Source: Stagonosporopsis chrysanthemi (taxonomy: Eukaryota; Ascomycota; Dothideomycetes; Pleosporales; Didymellaceae). Taken from it: a stretch of DNA of 64,000 bases. The number at the start of each line of letters is the position of its first letter. Position 1 is the stretch's first letter. Location: the NCBI GenBank assembly GCA_022560025.1, contig JAFISE010000077.1:84041-148040 (forward strand). Direction: 5' to 3'. The notes below the pieces were generated by a model. It was given only the letters and a program-made list of their open reading frames with translations. It ran no database searches and had not been told where the DNA came from. Made by a program: the position numbers and the translations under genes. Positions 11,216 through 23,884 of this stretch are shown here, in pieces.

Positions 11216-11803
11216 ATGCAGCTTCTCTACCTTACCCTCATGATCACGGCCCTGCCGACAGTTCTCGCCACTACGTTGGCACACTGCAGGCTTGGTGCTA
11301 ACAAATGCGACGCGACGAACGCTTCGGTGATGGTTTGCGGCAGTAAGGGCTGGAAGGCCGCCGAGACTTGCTACAAAGCCGGCGCGTGCCATGTTGGTCC
11401 TGCTGGCAACGCATACTGCGACAAGCAGATCGAGTGCACTCCAGGAGCGTCCCAATGCGACGCCGCCAACTACGTCTCCAAAGTCTGCAACCACGAGGGC
11501 TTCTGGGAGACTGACCGCAAGTGCGCCAAGCCTGGTTGTTGTGAGGTTCGCAAAGGTGAGGCCATCTGCAAGGCCGGCTGCGGTGTTGGGCAACAACCGC
11601 CTACTGTTCGCTCCGTCGCCGAGACTGCTCGTATTTCTCCCACAGCTGAGGAATATTGCCCAGTCGTCAACGAGCGTTACTGTAATGCTGCTCATAATTG
11701 CATCCTCAAGTGCAGCAACAATCACAGCTTGTTTCAAGAGCAGTGCTGCGAGAACGGGAAGTGCTACTACGATAATGCTTCACTCGAGCCCTATTGCGCC
11801 TGA
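11216..11803 (+). CDS. Secreted cysteine-rich protein with two tandem Cys modules (candidate effector)
   Basis: A 195-residue ORF beginning MQLLYLTLMITALPTVLA, a typical signal peptide. The mature part has two consecutive modules with matching spacing: C-x6-C-x9-C-x10/11-C-x5-C-x8/9-C. Each contains CDA-x-N, a VC, a G followed by an aromatic, and K-x-G. A different Cys-rich tail follows (roughly residues 135-195) with CSNNHSLFQEQCCENGKCYY. The module resembles the short secreted fungal Cys motif with a CTPG...C...VC...G-W pattern found in some extracellular proteins (recall only). Apoplastic localisation is inferred. Effector or carbohydrate-binding roles are possible but unproven. I chose the start because it exposes the signal peptide. 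Confidence 0.75.
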   Translation: MQLLYLTLMITALPTVLATTLAHCRLGANKCDATNASVMVCGSKGWKAAETCYKAGACHVGPAGNAYCDKQIECTPGASQCDAANYVSKVCNHEGFWETDRKCAKPGCCEVRKGEAICKAGCGVGQQPPTVRSVAETARISPTAEEYCPVVNERYCNAAHNCILKCSNNHSLFQEQCCENGKCYYDNASLEPYCA

Positions 11804-12519
11804 GTGCTGAATCTGTCAATGTTCATAGAGTGAGTCAAGTCCTTACCTAACAACCCCTTCGCCCGGTTGACTGAATGATACGATTCACAGTGCGCTTCCG
11901 TATCGAAAAAAGTCTGGATCACGAAGAGCTTCACAAAGGAATGTTGCTGCACGATCGTGAAAGAAGAATATTACATAGTCATTGGCCTTGAACCCATAGC
12001 GAAGAGGCCATACCAACGCTAGGCAGACATGAGGATGCAAAATTGACCCTCATCAAGCAAGTCATTCTAAGTTATGCGTTCCTTGACTGTTTTGTGTGGC
12101 TCGCTCAGTGATCATGCGTTGTGTATCACCGTGACTTCTTCGCTCGAACTTTCTATGCATTGCGATGGCCACAGCTGAAAGCCGGCGAGAGCCAGGATGG
12201 TTCTGGATACTGCAGCAACCTAAACGTCGGACATGCTCTTTAGTACTCTGCCGCTGCTGGCATGAAGCCATCTCTGGCTGCTCTGTTTTGGGTGTTTTGA
12301 AAAAGGTATTTCACATCTATACCGATGCTGATATCAGTGTCCTGATCTAAAGATAGGACATTGGAGCGTGTATAATGAACATTTCAAAGACAACTCTTGC
12401 CGGCTTGTCACTGTGGCCTCCAGTCTTCCTTGACACAATAGATCACGGCCTTCGAAAAGTCGTCAAGTGGTGTACTTTTCATTCACCTAAGAGCGCCTTG
12501 CATGTCATAACCGTAAGCG
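11804..12519. other. Intergenic region, convergent 3' ends
   Basis: About 715 bp between the plus-strand Cys-rich gene and the minus-strand TBC gene. Only short random frames are seen. Confidence 0.5.
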
Positions 12520-13846
12520 TTACGCACCAATAAACCGTTGCAACATGCTACCTAAGTACTCTGTTAGAGGAAACCTCGTGGCGTCCAAGCTGCCGTTCCT
12601 GCCAAGCCAGTAGGCGACCGCGCCAACAGTAATGGCGATGCCAACGGCGCGATAGCGACGGTAGTAGAAGAAGTGCAGGCGTGCAGACTTGATTTTCCTC
12701 GTCGCTTGCTGTAGGAGCTTCTTTTGGTATTGTTGTCTGCGGACCTCCTTCTCCTGCTGGGCGAAATAGCGCTCGCCATCTTCCAGCGTCAAATGGCGTA
12801 TTTCTGCTAAGGTAGCTGATGTCTTGAGCACGCTCGAAGACGATATGCGCCACCATTCCCAGCTGCGAAGCGAGCCGGGCGGTAGACTTGCGTATAATTC
12901 GGTCGCGCGGGCGATGTGAAATTCGATGTCGAATGGGTCGGGCAGCTTGCTGAGCATAACATGCAGTATGTCCTCATCCTCCTTATCAATCTTCATCAGC
13001 TCGTCGCGTCGTGAGAGCGCCACCGCAGCGAAAAAGTACAGAGGCATGGCAGCGTGCTGAGCCAGGAAGAAGTCAAATAGTCGTGTGATATCTCTGTACT
13101 CTTGAATGTTATGGGCAAACATAGTGATGGTGCCTGCGAGCGCAAAGGTCGCGGACCTTTGGGGCAGGTGCTCGTACAGTACTGGGTCGGCGTTGCGCAG
13201 CAGTGGTCGCAGCAGTTCGAGCTGTGCTATGGCCGGCTCGAGGGTTGAGAGCATAAAGTCTCTAATGCGGAGTAAGCTGAGACGGGCGGCCGCTTGTGGT
13301 GCAGCGCGTGAGCCTAGGACAAGATACAAGACTTGAAGGATGTCGTGGTATCCCTGGAAGTACGCCAGTGCTGGATGTCGGCGCAGAACCTCGAGGATAA
13401 CGTTGGAGAGGTCATGTTTCCGGTGGTCGAGGTCTTTCTCTGAGTCTGCGGCTGATTAGTCTGGTTCTGCAGAAATGCTTTGGATTGGTAGAAGGGCGCC
13501 TACTGTGGGTAGGGTAGTACACAAAGGCCCTGTTCACATCGAGGGCAACCTGCGGCTCATCTCGGTGTGGGGCCAGCTCTCTCCATGATAGTTCCTCGCC
13601 AGCTGCATCAATGTCTGCTTCTGCATATGCGAGCAAGAGCGGCCACGCAGTGCGCCGCAGGTTGTCGCTCAACAGGCCATCGGTACTCGTCGCGAGATCC
13701 ACGAGAGCTGCAAGGTCTCCCTCCTCACAAGCAGCGGCGATCAGGCCTTGTTTAGCTTTCTGGGCCAACGACCAGTCGTCAGGCGTCGCGCGATGTGAGG
13801 GCTGGCTCGCAGCGCTCACCGACGGTGATGGAGTGCGCGAAGCCAT
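12520..13846 (-). CDS. GYP8: TBC-domain Rab GTPase-activating protein, Gyp8/TBC1D20 type
   Basis: Two exons on the minus strand, 13846-13504 and 13445-12520, joined across a 58-bp intron with branch ACTAATC, give 422 residues. TBC proteins accelerate GTP hydrolysis by Rab/Ypt GTPases; the Gyp8/TBC1D20 group acts on Rab1/Ypt1 at ER-Golgi membranes. The arginine finger lies in ALDVNR (about Arg106) and the glutamine finger in YFQGYHD (about Gln145), so catalysis should be intact. The downstream segment with TRLFDFFLAQH and MPLYFFAAV matches TBC1D20. A C-terminal hydrophobic segment (AVGIAITVGAVAYWLG) fits a tail anchor. A non-ATG frame continues upstream, but the ATG at 13846 is the plausible start. 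It is divergent from the next gene. Confidence 0.88.
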
Positions 13847-14752
13847 GACCTCATCCTCCAATCTGCCCGAGCTTGAGGGCGGCCAGTCAGCAGACGTGAC
13901 GGCGCGACAAGCAGAAGACAAACAAGCAGAAGACAAACAAGCAGCAGCGTTCAAAGGTGACGTGGCTTCGAACTTGTCTTTGCAAGCGGAGACGAGGGAG
14001 CTACACGGCACCTATCACTCCATGTCGGTTGTAGGTACTTCGTACCAGTAGCGCGCGCAAAGCCGGCCGCACCGACGCGCCAGAAACCCTGGCCAAAACC
14101 AAACATCTGTCTTGGCATCACGACCGCGCCCAACACCATTGCCCGTTTCTACCACTCTCTGCACGTGGCCTGCAAGTCCCGCTCTGCCACCCCGGAATTG
14201 CTCGCCGCCGGCCTCCCCAAGTCTGCAGCTTGCTAACAATCGTGCCGCACTGTATACGCCGTGCCCCTCCAGTCCCACTGTGCATGCAGGAGGTCCCGGC
14301 ACAGAACCAGCAAATCCGCCGTCTTCGCCTCCAAATTCTTTAGCCGGACCAGACACTGCAGTCACGGCCTGTTGCTGCCTGTCCGCGAAGCTGAGCTGCC
14401 CTGTGCTATCGACCCACTGCATGATCTCGCTATCGAGATCTGCGCACTCCCGGGATCGATTTTGGGCCTGACGCTGTCGCCGCCGTCTCGTGCCGTTTGA
14501 AAGGGCACATAACCGCCCAGTATAGTGCGTTTGTTGTAAAGTCACGTCTGAAAGAGCTCGAGCGTACTCCTGCAGCTTTACAGACGGGGAATCTTGGCTT
14601 ACGTTACCTTCATTCGCGCTCGGCACTCGAGTCACTGATTCTAAAATTTTCCCTTCCATCCTGTGTTGTCCCTCGTCTAGCGCCATCGAGACATCTCCTG
14701 CAAGCTGTCTCCTAAATCGCACTCTCTGGGTTCATTGGGAGCGTTTCCCGCC
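13847..14752. promoter_or_regulatory. Shared divergent promoter region
   Basis: About 0.9 kb between two divergently transcribed genes (Gyp8-like and MMS1/CPSF-A-like). No coding evidence. A short direct repeat of AGCAGAAGACAAACA-type units lies near 13911-13940. It probably carries both promoters; specific binding sites were not assigned. Confidence 0.4.
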
Positions 14753-17700
14753 ATGAACCACCAGATCCAAGGCCTGGTCCTCGTCAATAATGAATGGGTC
14801 TCAAGACCGCTCGACGTGTATCAGATCATGGCACGAGCACAGCAAGACGATACTGAGATGCGGGAACCGCTCGTTAAGCCACCCGCCAATCCCAGTGTGC
14901 CTGGATATGGTATTTTGTCGAGGACAGTTTTGCCCAGTCCACTGTTAAAATACATCTTCTCCGCTACCATACGTCACAAGGACCTCAACGATGTTGTACT
15001 TATAGGTGAGGACTCTGTGCAGCTGATCCAAATTCACGACTACGGGCGCCTTCGACGTGTCGCAGTCAAGTCTGACTTCGGCGGCAAAATTCTGACAGCA
15101 CGCGTGTTTGGTGACCTTCGCGAGGTCTGCGTGAAACAAGGCTTAGGGAATCCGTTGCCGAAGAATCCGATGCTTCACCGGAGCAGACTGTCAGCCGCAG
15201 GGCATGGGGATCAAGAACTGCCCCCGGAAGTGGCCGTTCTCACCCTTACTTCGCGGATGCTGATGTTCCTGTGGGTTCAACAGGGCGCAACAGGCAGATC
15301 TGTATTTAAGCAGAAAACTGTCAAGCTTCCCGCGGGCTCTTCGCGTTTTGATCGTCTCGGCCAACACCTCGCTGTGGACCAAAAGCGTCGCGCTATAGCT
15401 GTGGCTGCCTTCGAAGGCCGATTTGTCCTTTACAAAACAAAGTCTATGCACTCATGGCGGCATGAGTTGCGGGCTGGTGCAGATACGACGCCCATCGACG
15501 ACGAACGTATTATTTCTCTCGAGGGTCGGATAATGCACATGGAATTTCTTGCCACATCCGGAGGACAGGATGACCACCACGTTGTTCTGCTGTTTATCAT
15601 TGTGCATCAAGGATTGACGAAGATAACGTGCTTCGACTGGGACTGCAGGTACGATTTGAGTACAGCGACTCCTCGTACAGAGCGAGTTGCAGTAGACTTT
15701 GGTGTGTTTGCCCAGAATCTTGAACGAGTACCCGAGTGAAGCTGACAGACTTAGATGACCAGAACCCTTCTCTGTTGATTCCTCTCAATCGCAGTCCCGA
15801 CTTTCTTCTCATCTTTGATACCCATATTTCCGCTTACAAAGACGTCCTCTCCGGCGCCCCACAACGTACGGCCATTCCAATCCCCGATCATATACTAGCA
15901 TCACTTCACCCTGGCGACAGCACACATCGACCGCAATGGGTGCAGTGGGATAAGACCACTCGCAATCCCGACTTTCCTAAGGAGTCCTTCTATGTCGCGC
16001 GCGAAGACGGTCGGGTCATGTATGTGGAGCAAGGTCCAGCCGGAGCTGTTGACATGGATGATGCCGGCGAATGGCCTTACCGAATCGACAAAGCTTTCGC
16101 TTGTATCAATGTTGACAACTCAGAGTTTTCGCAATCTTACCCAGACGTGCTGATTGCTGGGGCCGCGGGGAACGACGGGCTGCTGTGCAAGGTCGGTGCC
16201 TGGCCATTGGAGTATTCATATGCGAGCAAGTACCCGTCCATGAATCAGTTCACTTACGTCGAGTCGATGCCAGATTGGAGTCCACTTACAGGGTTATGTG
16301 TCACAGACCTTCCCGGAATTCGAAGCCCATACGAACGTGAGCGCTGCGCATTATTCGTAACTAATGGAATTGCACCTCACGGGCAGATATCTGAACTTCG
16401 GCATGGCTTACGCGCGCTTATCGATGGATCTTTCAGCGGTATGAATGGGTGCACTGGTTTGTGGGTACTCCATCATGCCAGTCAGACTGTTGATCTTGGG
16501 GGCAAGACTGCCAGGCACCATCTCGCCATGGTGATAGTCTCCTTGCCACTCGAGACTCTCCTGCTGCGTCTTATTCGCACACAACCGGAAGGTCATGGCG
16601 CTTGGGACGATGGGTTTTGGAACGTTACTCAGCTGCCATCCGAGGACGAGCCTGTGGATGATGGCATTGTACGAAGCGAGGAAACCATATCTGCCTGCAC
16701 GCTATCAGATCGCTTCTCAATTCAGATGACTCGCAGGTCCGCACAGATACTTATCACGCCCAGTCTAACTTTGATCGACAAGGTTGAGTTCTCCACACCC
16801 ATCTTGATGGGCGCGTCAAGGACAAATTGTGCCTTGGCTGCGATAGTTTTCAAAGATTCCGGCACAATCTACTTAGACATCATGGCCATCTTAGAAGACG
16901 GGACTTTCGACAAATACCAGCAAGCACAATCACGCCAAGCATTGACTGCTGATCCTACGTGCATTGAACTTCTCGATATTGGCGGGGCAACCCATGTTTT
17001 TGTTGGCACACTCGACTCGAGGGTATTGCTATTTCGTGTCTCACGGGAATTTACCTTATCCAGAGCTTTTGAATCGTCACTTAATTCGATCTCTATCGAG
17101 CGCTCGCGCACATTGTGTGAGAGCGCGGTAGTATTGAAGCTGGGCAGTGATCAAGCACTAGTCTGTGCTACCCGAGATGGTCTGCTTTTGAGCCGGCGCT
17201 TGCATCCTGTGGCATCACACGCCAGCGGAATCTTTGCAGTTAATTTGAAAGCGCCATTTGAGACGGTTGCCGCAACAACGTTGTCAGAGTGGCGGGTAAC
17301 AAGAATGGGATCGACCTCAGCCAAGATACACTTGAGTTCTACTGACGAAGCCGCTGCTTTTGTGTCATGTGGATCCGACTTTTGCCGAATCCGACTGTCT
17401 GCAGCTAAGTCGTCGATGTTAGATGTTGATGTTGATTCGATTTGGTTCGTTGACCGGGCAAGCCCAGGATATCACCAACACCCAGTGACAGCAGTGCATC
17501 AATTACCTAGTCTTGTAGGGAAAGATGCCCTCATGGAAAGGAATCTTGATGGCTTTCTCCTCGTCGTATCGGGCGATCAGATGCTATATGCGCAGCTAGA
17601 TACGGACACTGAACATGGCGGCTTCAGCTCGTACCTGCGACCTGCAGGTGAAGCAAAGACTCTCCCGCGAAGATTGATCATTTGTGCAAAGCCTACGTAT

Positions 17701-19190
17701 GTGGCCTATCTCCGACTACCACGTAAGTTCCTCATAGCCACGACGGAACCGAAGCAGGAAGGGGCGTCGAGCGGAGGCTACCGGGTGATACACTCAAGTC
17801 TGAGACTTCTCAACGTACACGATGACAAACCCCTTGATGAGACTGAGGTCAAACAAGAAGTGGAATTGGAGCTCGGTAATAGAGCACTTGTGGCCCAGTA
17901 CGCGCTCAACCATGCAGAGCGTGTATACTCGATCGCCGACTGGCCCTTCGAAGATGATCGCGGCAGGAAGTATAATCTTGTCATTGTGGGTACTGGAGTC
18001 AGAGATGGACCAGGGAATGAGTCCGGAAGAAGGCTCATCTTCAACCTGGGACAACGTGGATCAAGGCTGTCATTACAAAAGGAGTCGACATACCCACACC
18101 CAGTCTATTGTATTGCTATGTTCGACAGACGCGCCACCGTGAGCGTTGTGGGAAAGCTACTGCAGTTTGATGAGTTCGATGCGGGACTTGGCAGGCAAGT
18201 AGTGCTTCTGATCGCCGACAAGTTGTGGCTAACGGATAAAGATGGTTCAATCGTGGGTCTAAAGAGCTCCCATCGCCCGGTATACACCTTACGGCTTCTG
18301 GTACCAAGGTTTATGTCTCGACATTACAACACTCCCATCTCTGCTTTGAAGTCACTCGAGGACTTGATGATTCCAGAGTCGACATTGAGCAGCTCTTTAC
18401 TGACAGCCGCGAGCGGTCATGTACCCATCACCTGGCACTCCATAACGTTGACCTCCAGAATGAACCCACAAAGGAAAACGAATCACTGGTTCTACTCACG
18501 GACAAGAAAACCGCCACAATAACGGGCCTGTACAGTTCCGGCGAGAGTACTATCAAGAATTCTGCGACAACTTTATTCGAGGCAAGCCTTCCTCGGACAG
18601 TGATCCGTCTGCAGCGTGGAGATATTCGACCTCCCTGGCGTCGGCCATCTAGGTTCATCCAGCGTTCTGAAAAGAGCACAGGAGTTCTCGTTGACGACAT
18701 TGTTGGTGCATGTTCCGACGGAACTTTGTATTCGTTTTCTATTCTGATGAAACCTGCATGTCATATGTTACGCTTCTTACAGAATATCGTCCAACTCAAG
18801 CAAAGCCTTGATCGGACGAATCAATTCACTATCATTAGTCATCGCAGCGGCGACATTCTCAACGTACTGATGAACGGCGCAGATGGGGCAAAAGACTGTG
18901 TTATCCGTGCCAGGGATGTCGATCCGAGACAGCAAGAGCGTGGTGCGTTCGGAGCCAGAAGTAATCACGTTGATGCAGACCATCTACTTAGCTATTTTGG
19001 GACGGGTGGTGATCTTGCAGATCTGCTCTCGACAGACGTAGAAGAAGACCTTTCTGCACTCTTCCTGGAACTCGCAAGAGCACTGCTGCCCAGGGGCAGC
19101 TTCCATTTGCGTTACGGTGCTACTGAATGGGACCACGTCTTGCATAGTGTTCAGGAATGGTTAGAGGAGTTGCTTTTGCCTTTGTTATAG
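14753..19190 (+). CDS. MMS1_N/CPSF-A family beta-propeller protein (DDB1/Rse1-like)
   Basis: Three exons: 14753-15701, 15755-18198 and about 18267-19190, giving about 1,438 residues. The 53-bp first intron has a GCTGAC branch and TTAG acceptor. The second, about 68 bp, contains CTAAC; its donor could be 18199 or 18202. The joined third part reads LPSPGIHLTASGTKVYVSTL and then a long DDB1/CPSF160-like C-terminus. Proteins of this class are three-propeller scaffolds in ubiquitin-ligase, splicing or polyadenylation complexes. Fungal members with this N-terminus are usually called MMS1_N-domain proteins. Which complex it serves cannot be told from sequence. The ORF ends within 10 bp of the RIP-mutated AT-rich block, yet its terminus looks intact. 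Confidence 0.8.
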
Positions 19191-19390
19191 TCAATTCACT
19201 AGGATTTATTTAAATCAGGTAACATAGTACTAAGATATTGCTTTTACTTTGTTATAAAAAATAAATATATGTTCTTTCTTTTTTTATTGCTTTAAAACAT
19301 CTTATACTAGAATTTAAAAGTTAGAATTTTTATCTTTATTTAGACATAGTAGTATTATAATATATAAAGTAAAGAGCTAGAAACTTAGTA

Positions 19391-19470
19391 ATATACTTTA
19401 TAGGTAAGCTAGCTATACAGGCAAGCTAGCTACTTTTACTAAGACCTTACTAAAACCTACTTTATTATAG
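19391..19470 (+). repeat. RIP-altered 5' terminal repeat of a second Fot1/pogo-like copy
   Basis: The motif with two GGCAAGC/AGC-type subrepeats followed by TACTTTTACTAAGACC matches, after allowing C-to-T changes, the 5' end of the full element at 25372. It is preceded by TA. No matching 3' end was found, so it is an orphan or belongs to a disrupted copy. Confidence 0.6.
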
Positions 19471-20177
19471 CTTAAATACTACACTTTAGCTCTATATAAA
19501 GTAGAGTAACTTGTAATATTACTTAGAGACTTCTTTGACTTTATTCTTATATATTTATACATTGTGCCTACTCTCTCTATACTATCTACAGCGTTGTTAC
19601 GATAGCTTGCCCTCTTTAGCACGTTCCTACTTCTTTGCCTTCTTCTTGTTACTATGCGCCCTAAACTCTTACAAAGTAGCTAGTTATAGGCTATCTTTAA
19701 CTATAAGAGTCTTTTTTATCTTAATACACTTTCTTATATATATTTTATATAACGCTGTAATTCTATCTTTAATAACCTTAATAAATATTAAATAAACATT
19801 TACCTTAGTATAACCTTATATTCTACCTAGTACAACTCTACTCTAAGTCTAATAAGTATAAAAAGAGATACCTCTATAAAGTGTAAATAGATAGTTATAA
19901 AGTATTTTTTTAAATAAAACTTACAACAATAAAGATCTTATTCTATAGTTTATCTTACTACTTTAAAATACTTTATAGTAGATACTTATATAATTTAGAC
20001 TTTTCTAGTATCTTGTATTATTATATTATACTTTAAAACTTGTTCTAGCTAGTAATAGTCTATTATAATCTCTTTTTATTAGCTAACTAAATACTAACAC
20101 CTAGTAAATACTAATATATATAGTATAGTAATTATATAGGCTTTCTTATATAGTATAGTTATAGTATAGTTTATTAT

Positions 20178-20980
20178 ATGTTACGTAACAAGCTTACTTC
20201 TTAGTAGTTAAGCTAGGTAGGTTGTATATATAGAGCTTATGCAGCTTATATTAAGCCTAGTAAGCCTAGCTTATGCAGCTTATATTAAGCTTAGTAAGCT
20301 ACTATACTTACAATGTATCTCCTTAGTATATAGTCTTATAAGAACACAACTATTAGAGTTTATATTTAATCTAAGTAATAATCTTAATTATTAGATCTTA
20401 ACTTAACTTTTAAGCTAGATAGTCTACTCTATACTACTTATTATTACCTAAGGACTAGCAAATAGGTCTCTATATTAAGATCTTAGAATCTGTAATATCT
20501 TAATAGGCTTATACTTAATTTAGACAATTAGTAGCTTAAGTCGTAGCTCTAACTTAGATCTATCTTTTATATATACAGAAACTTAAGCTAGCTCTTTTAG
20601 TTAGCTAGGTACCTTAGATTAGAGCTAAATGTAGAGACCTATCTCTTAGCAGCCTAGGTTATTAAATAACTTTTGTTTTGTTAGACTATTAGATACACCT
20701 TCTATATAAAAAATATAGATCTAAATTATACCTATAAATTAAACTAATAATCTTTAGAATTAGCCTTAAACTTACAGAGATATTGCGAATTTAAGATCCT
20801 AATAAAGAGACTTATTTGCTAGCCTAATTACCTTTAGCTTTAAGACAGACAGATTATATCTATACTCTTTATTACTAGCCTTACAAACTCTCTATTACTA
20901 TATTTATTCTTAAGAACTAATTAAATAGTGCTTATAAGCTTTGCTTAAAGTATAACCTTAATATTTTAAATACCTATAAG
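20178..20980 (+). repeat. Possible 5' LTR/leader of a degraded Ty3/gypsy element
   Basis: The palindromic TGTTACGTAACA at about 20178 is a typical fungal LTR start. A tandem repeat of about 34 bp (GCTTATGCAGCTTATATTAA...) occurs twice at about 20236-20303. The gag-like frame begins at about 20981. No 3' LTR was recognised, so LTR assignment is tentative. Confidence 0.35.
20236..20303. repeat. Two-copy tandem repeat within the putative LTR
   Basis: Two adjacent units start GCTTATGCAGCTTATATTAAG and continue into TAGTAAGC; they differ by a few C/T changes. Confidence 0.7.
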
Positions 20981-23882
20981 ATGTCTACTAGCTTAGGAAC
21001 TTGTGCTACCTCTAGTAGCTCTTGCCTATCTAACTCTAATTACAATAATATAGATATAGACAGTACTTTAGCTTCTTTTAATAATATAAATATTATTAAG
21101 CCTAACTTCTATAAAGGTAGTTGTACTAAGTTAGAAGATTAGCTTATATAATAAAACCTCTACTTTATATTCTAAGATAATAAGGTACTAGAAGACTAAT
21201 GTGTCTCTTTAGTTACTAGCTATATGCGTAGCAGAGCTCTTACGTAGATAAAGCTGTTTTTTTACTACTACTATAGTACTAAAGACTCTACTAATATTAA
21301 TAAGTAGATAGAAGATTTTTACTTATTTAAGAAATAGATTTAACTTGTGTTTAAAATATCTAATAAACTTATAATAGCTTAATATAATATCTAGTGTCTT
21401 TAGTAAACTACTTTAGTTACAGACTACATAGCAGAGTTTTAGCAACTTGCTACGTTAACTAGATTTAACAACACTGCGCTTATAACACTATTCTACTAAG
21501 GCCTTAATCTAAGAGTTAAGAAAGAACTTATACACTCTAGTGTAGTAATTAACACTATAGAATAACTAGCTACTAAAGCAACTAAAATTAACGTACGTCT
21601 CTTTAAGCTTATAGAAGAACTTAGAAACAACTTATATTCTTAAGCCTCTTAAGTAATACTAACTTAACTATACAACTAATAGAGAAACAATAACTATTAT
21701 AGATAATAAAGTAGATGTTACACGTCTAATACTTTATAAAGAGTCTATAATAGTACTAATAGTAGTTTCTATAGCTAGAAGGTAATAGACCTTTCTAATC
21801 TTAATAAAGGGCCTAAGAAGTAGAATAAGAAAGACAAAGGTAGTAAAGAAAAGAACAAGTCTCTAGTAACTTGTTATATATATAGCAAAGTAGAACACTT
21901 TGCTAGAAACTACTAAAGCAAGAGTAAAGTAATATAGCAACTTAATATACTTACTAGCAACAACGCTAATAATAGTAAGTAAAAAGTACTTACTAGAGAC
22001 CTAGGACACCTTATAGAAGATCTTAAATAGTTAAAGTTAGAAGACAAAGAGTATATTACTCTTAATAAGAACTATTACAATATGTATAGCAGGGCTCTTA
22101 TACTATATTAGAAAGTCTTATCTGTACTCTGCTTTTATATTGTCTAATAAGTAGAGAAATATAGCAACTTTATAGAAGATAATATAGAAGAAACAGAGCG
22201 CAATATATATAAAGACAAAATAAAATAGTACTAATACCTAGATAATATTATAAAGGCTAAGAATTATCTTAAAAGAGACTTAGAAGCACTTAAGAAATTT
22301 AAGAAACAGCTACAATACTTATAATAATCTAACATTAAGTAGTACAAGCTTGTATAGAATATATAGAAAAAAAAATAAGTTTTAGAAATAACTAGCTTAT
22401 ATACTATATTATAAGCCTGCTTATACTATAGACAGAAGACTTGCGCTAATATTATCTAGCACTACTAAGAAGGTCTTCTAAGATATATAAAACAAGAAGT
22501 ACTACTAGTTACTATAAGTATACTACTACTATAACTACTATAAAGCTTATAAAGAAAAATAAGCTAGAAGCAAAGTAGTTTCTAATAAAAAAAGATAGGT
22601 ACTACTAACTATAGTTTAAATGTCTATAAACAAGATATATAGAACACTTCTAGAACAAATATTATTTATACTACTTTCTTAGTGCTGTAAATGTTAATAA
22701 GATCTTAATAATATACTTAGTATACAACAAAGGATATAATAGTAATAATTAAGCTAAATACCTTAATCTTAAATATACAACGTATTTTAGCCTAAAAGAG
22801 ATTTATAGCTTTACTATATATAATAAGTCTTTTTTAGACGTATAACTAGACACTATAAAAGGTAGTACTAAAGAATATACTATGTTAATAACTTATAGAG
22901 ATCTAGAGATTAATATAATAATACTCTTAAAGCCTTTTTTCTTATTTAGATTCTTGTTAAGCTAAATAGCTAATAGATAACAGTAATAGTAGACTTAAGA
23001 GTATAAAGAAATTACGTATCTTAATACACTATTAATTATATAGATATAACTAAGCAAAGGAAACAAGAACTATACTCTTTATAAGCTACTAATAGAGAAC
23101 TAATACTAGGAGAATTAGTAGTAACCTATAAAGTAATACTACAACCTTTTAAAATAAGAAATTACTATAAGTAGATAACTCTAGACGTTCTAGGAACAGC
23201 TGCCTATAATATTATATTAGGATTGCCTTAGTTATAAAAAGACAATCTACTAATAGATTAGAGGTGTAACAAGCTTTTATTAGAGCGCTGTAACTATAGC
23301 ATAATATAGCTAGATCCTACATAGCTTATAATATAGCTAGTAGGTAAGAAGAAGATAAGTAATATCTTTTCAACTAAGACGTGCTAAGATAAAGTAATTA
23401 ACTACATAGAGACTAATTAGCCTCTAGCTTATAAAGTAGTAGTTAAGGAGAAAAGTGCACTTTCTACTATTCTTAACATATATAGACAGTATACACAGAT
23501 GTTTAAAGAAGAGCTTACAGCAAAAGCTCTGCCTAAGTATAAGCTCTAGAATTATAAGATTAAGCTCTAGAAAGAAAGCAACTAACTTTTAGGCTACTAT
23601 ACTAGTTATTAGAGAAGAAACTTAACTTATTACGTAAATATATTAAAGAGAACCTTAAGAAGAGATTTTTTAAACAATTAGAATTACCTGTAGAGTACTC
23701 TATTGTATTTGTCCTTAAAAAGATAGCAAGCTAAAGCCTTATATTAACTTTAAAAAGCTTAATAATATTATAATTAAGAATTAATACCCCCTAGCTGATA
23801 TTATAGAGTTGCAGAATTAATTATAAAAAGCTTAGTACTTAACTATATTAGACTTAAGAAGAGCGTATAACTATATCTATAT
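20981..23882 (+). mobile_element. RIP-killed Ty3/gypsy retrotransposon (gag, protease, partial RT)
   Basis: Reading through TAG/TAA stops gives a gypsy-type Gag: a capsid region with LITLFYQGLNLRVKKEL near 21480-21520, then a zinc-knuckle relic near 21870-21915 in which two cysteines now read tyrosine (CYIYSKVEHFARNY). Downstream is a protease end (IILGLPWL, about 23208-23232), then reverse transcriptase with FVLKKDSKLKPYINFKKLNN and LDLRRAYNYIYI just before 23882. RT stops abruptly where a foldback element begins. The rest of RT, RNase H, integrase and a 3' LTR are not seen. The element is non-functional. Confidence 0.8.
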
Positions 23883-23884
23883 TA

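Noticed and set aside
18460..18600. Intron or frameshift near 18522-18600 in the MMS1/CPSF-A-like gene
   Set aside because: The frame of the third exon is open back to about 18240 and encodes family-like sequence there; the frame change is explained by the intron at about 18199-18266.
19535..19795. 86-codon hydrophobic ORF in the AT-rich block
   Set aside because: Low-complexity Leu/Ile/Tyr/Phe sequence expected by chance in T-rich RIP-mutated DNA.
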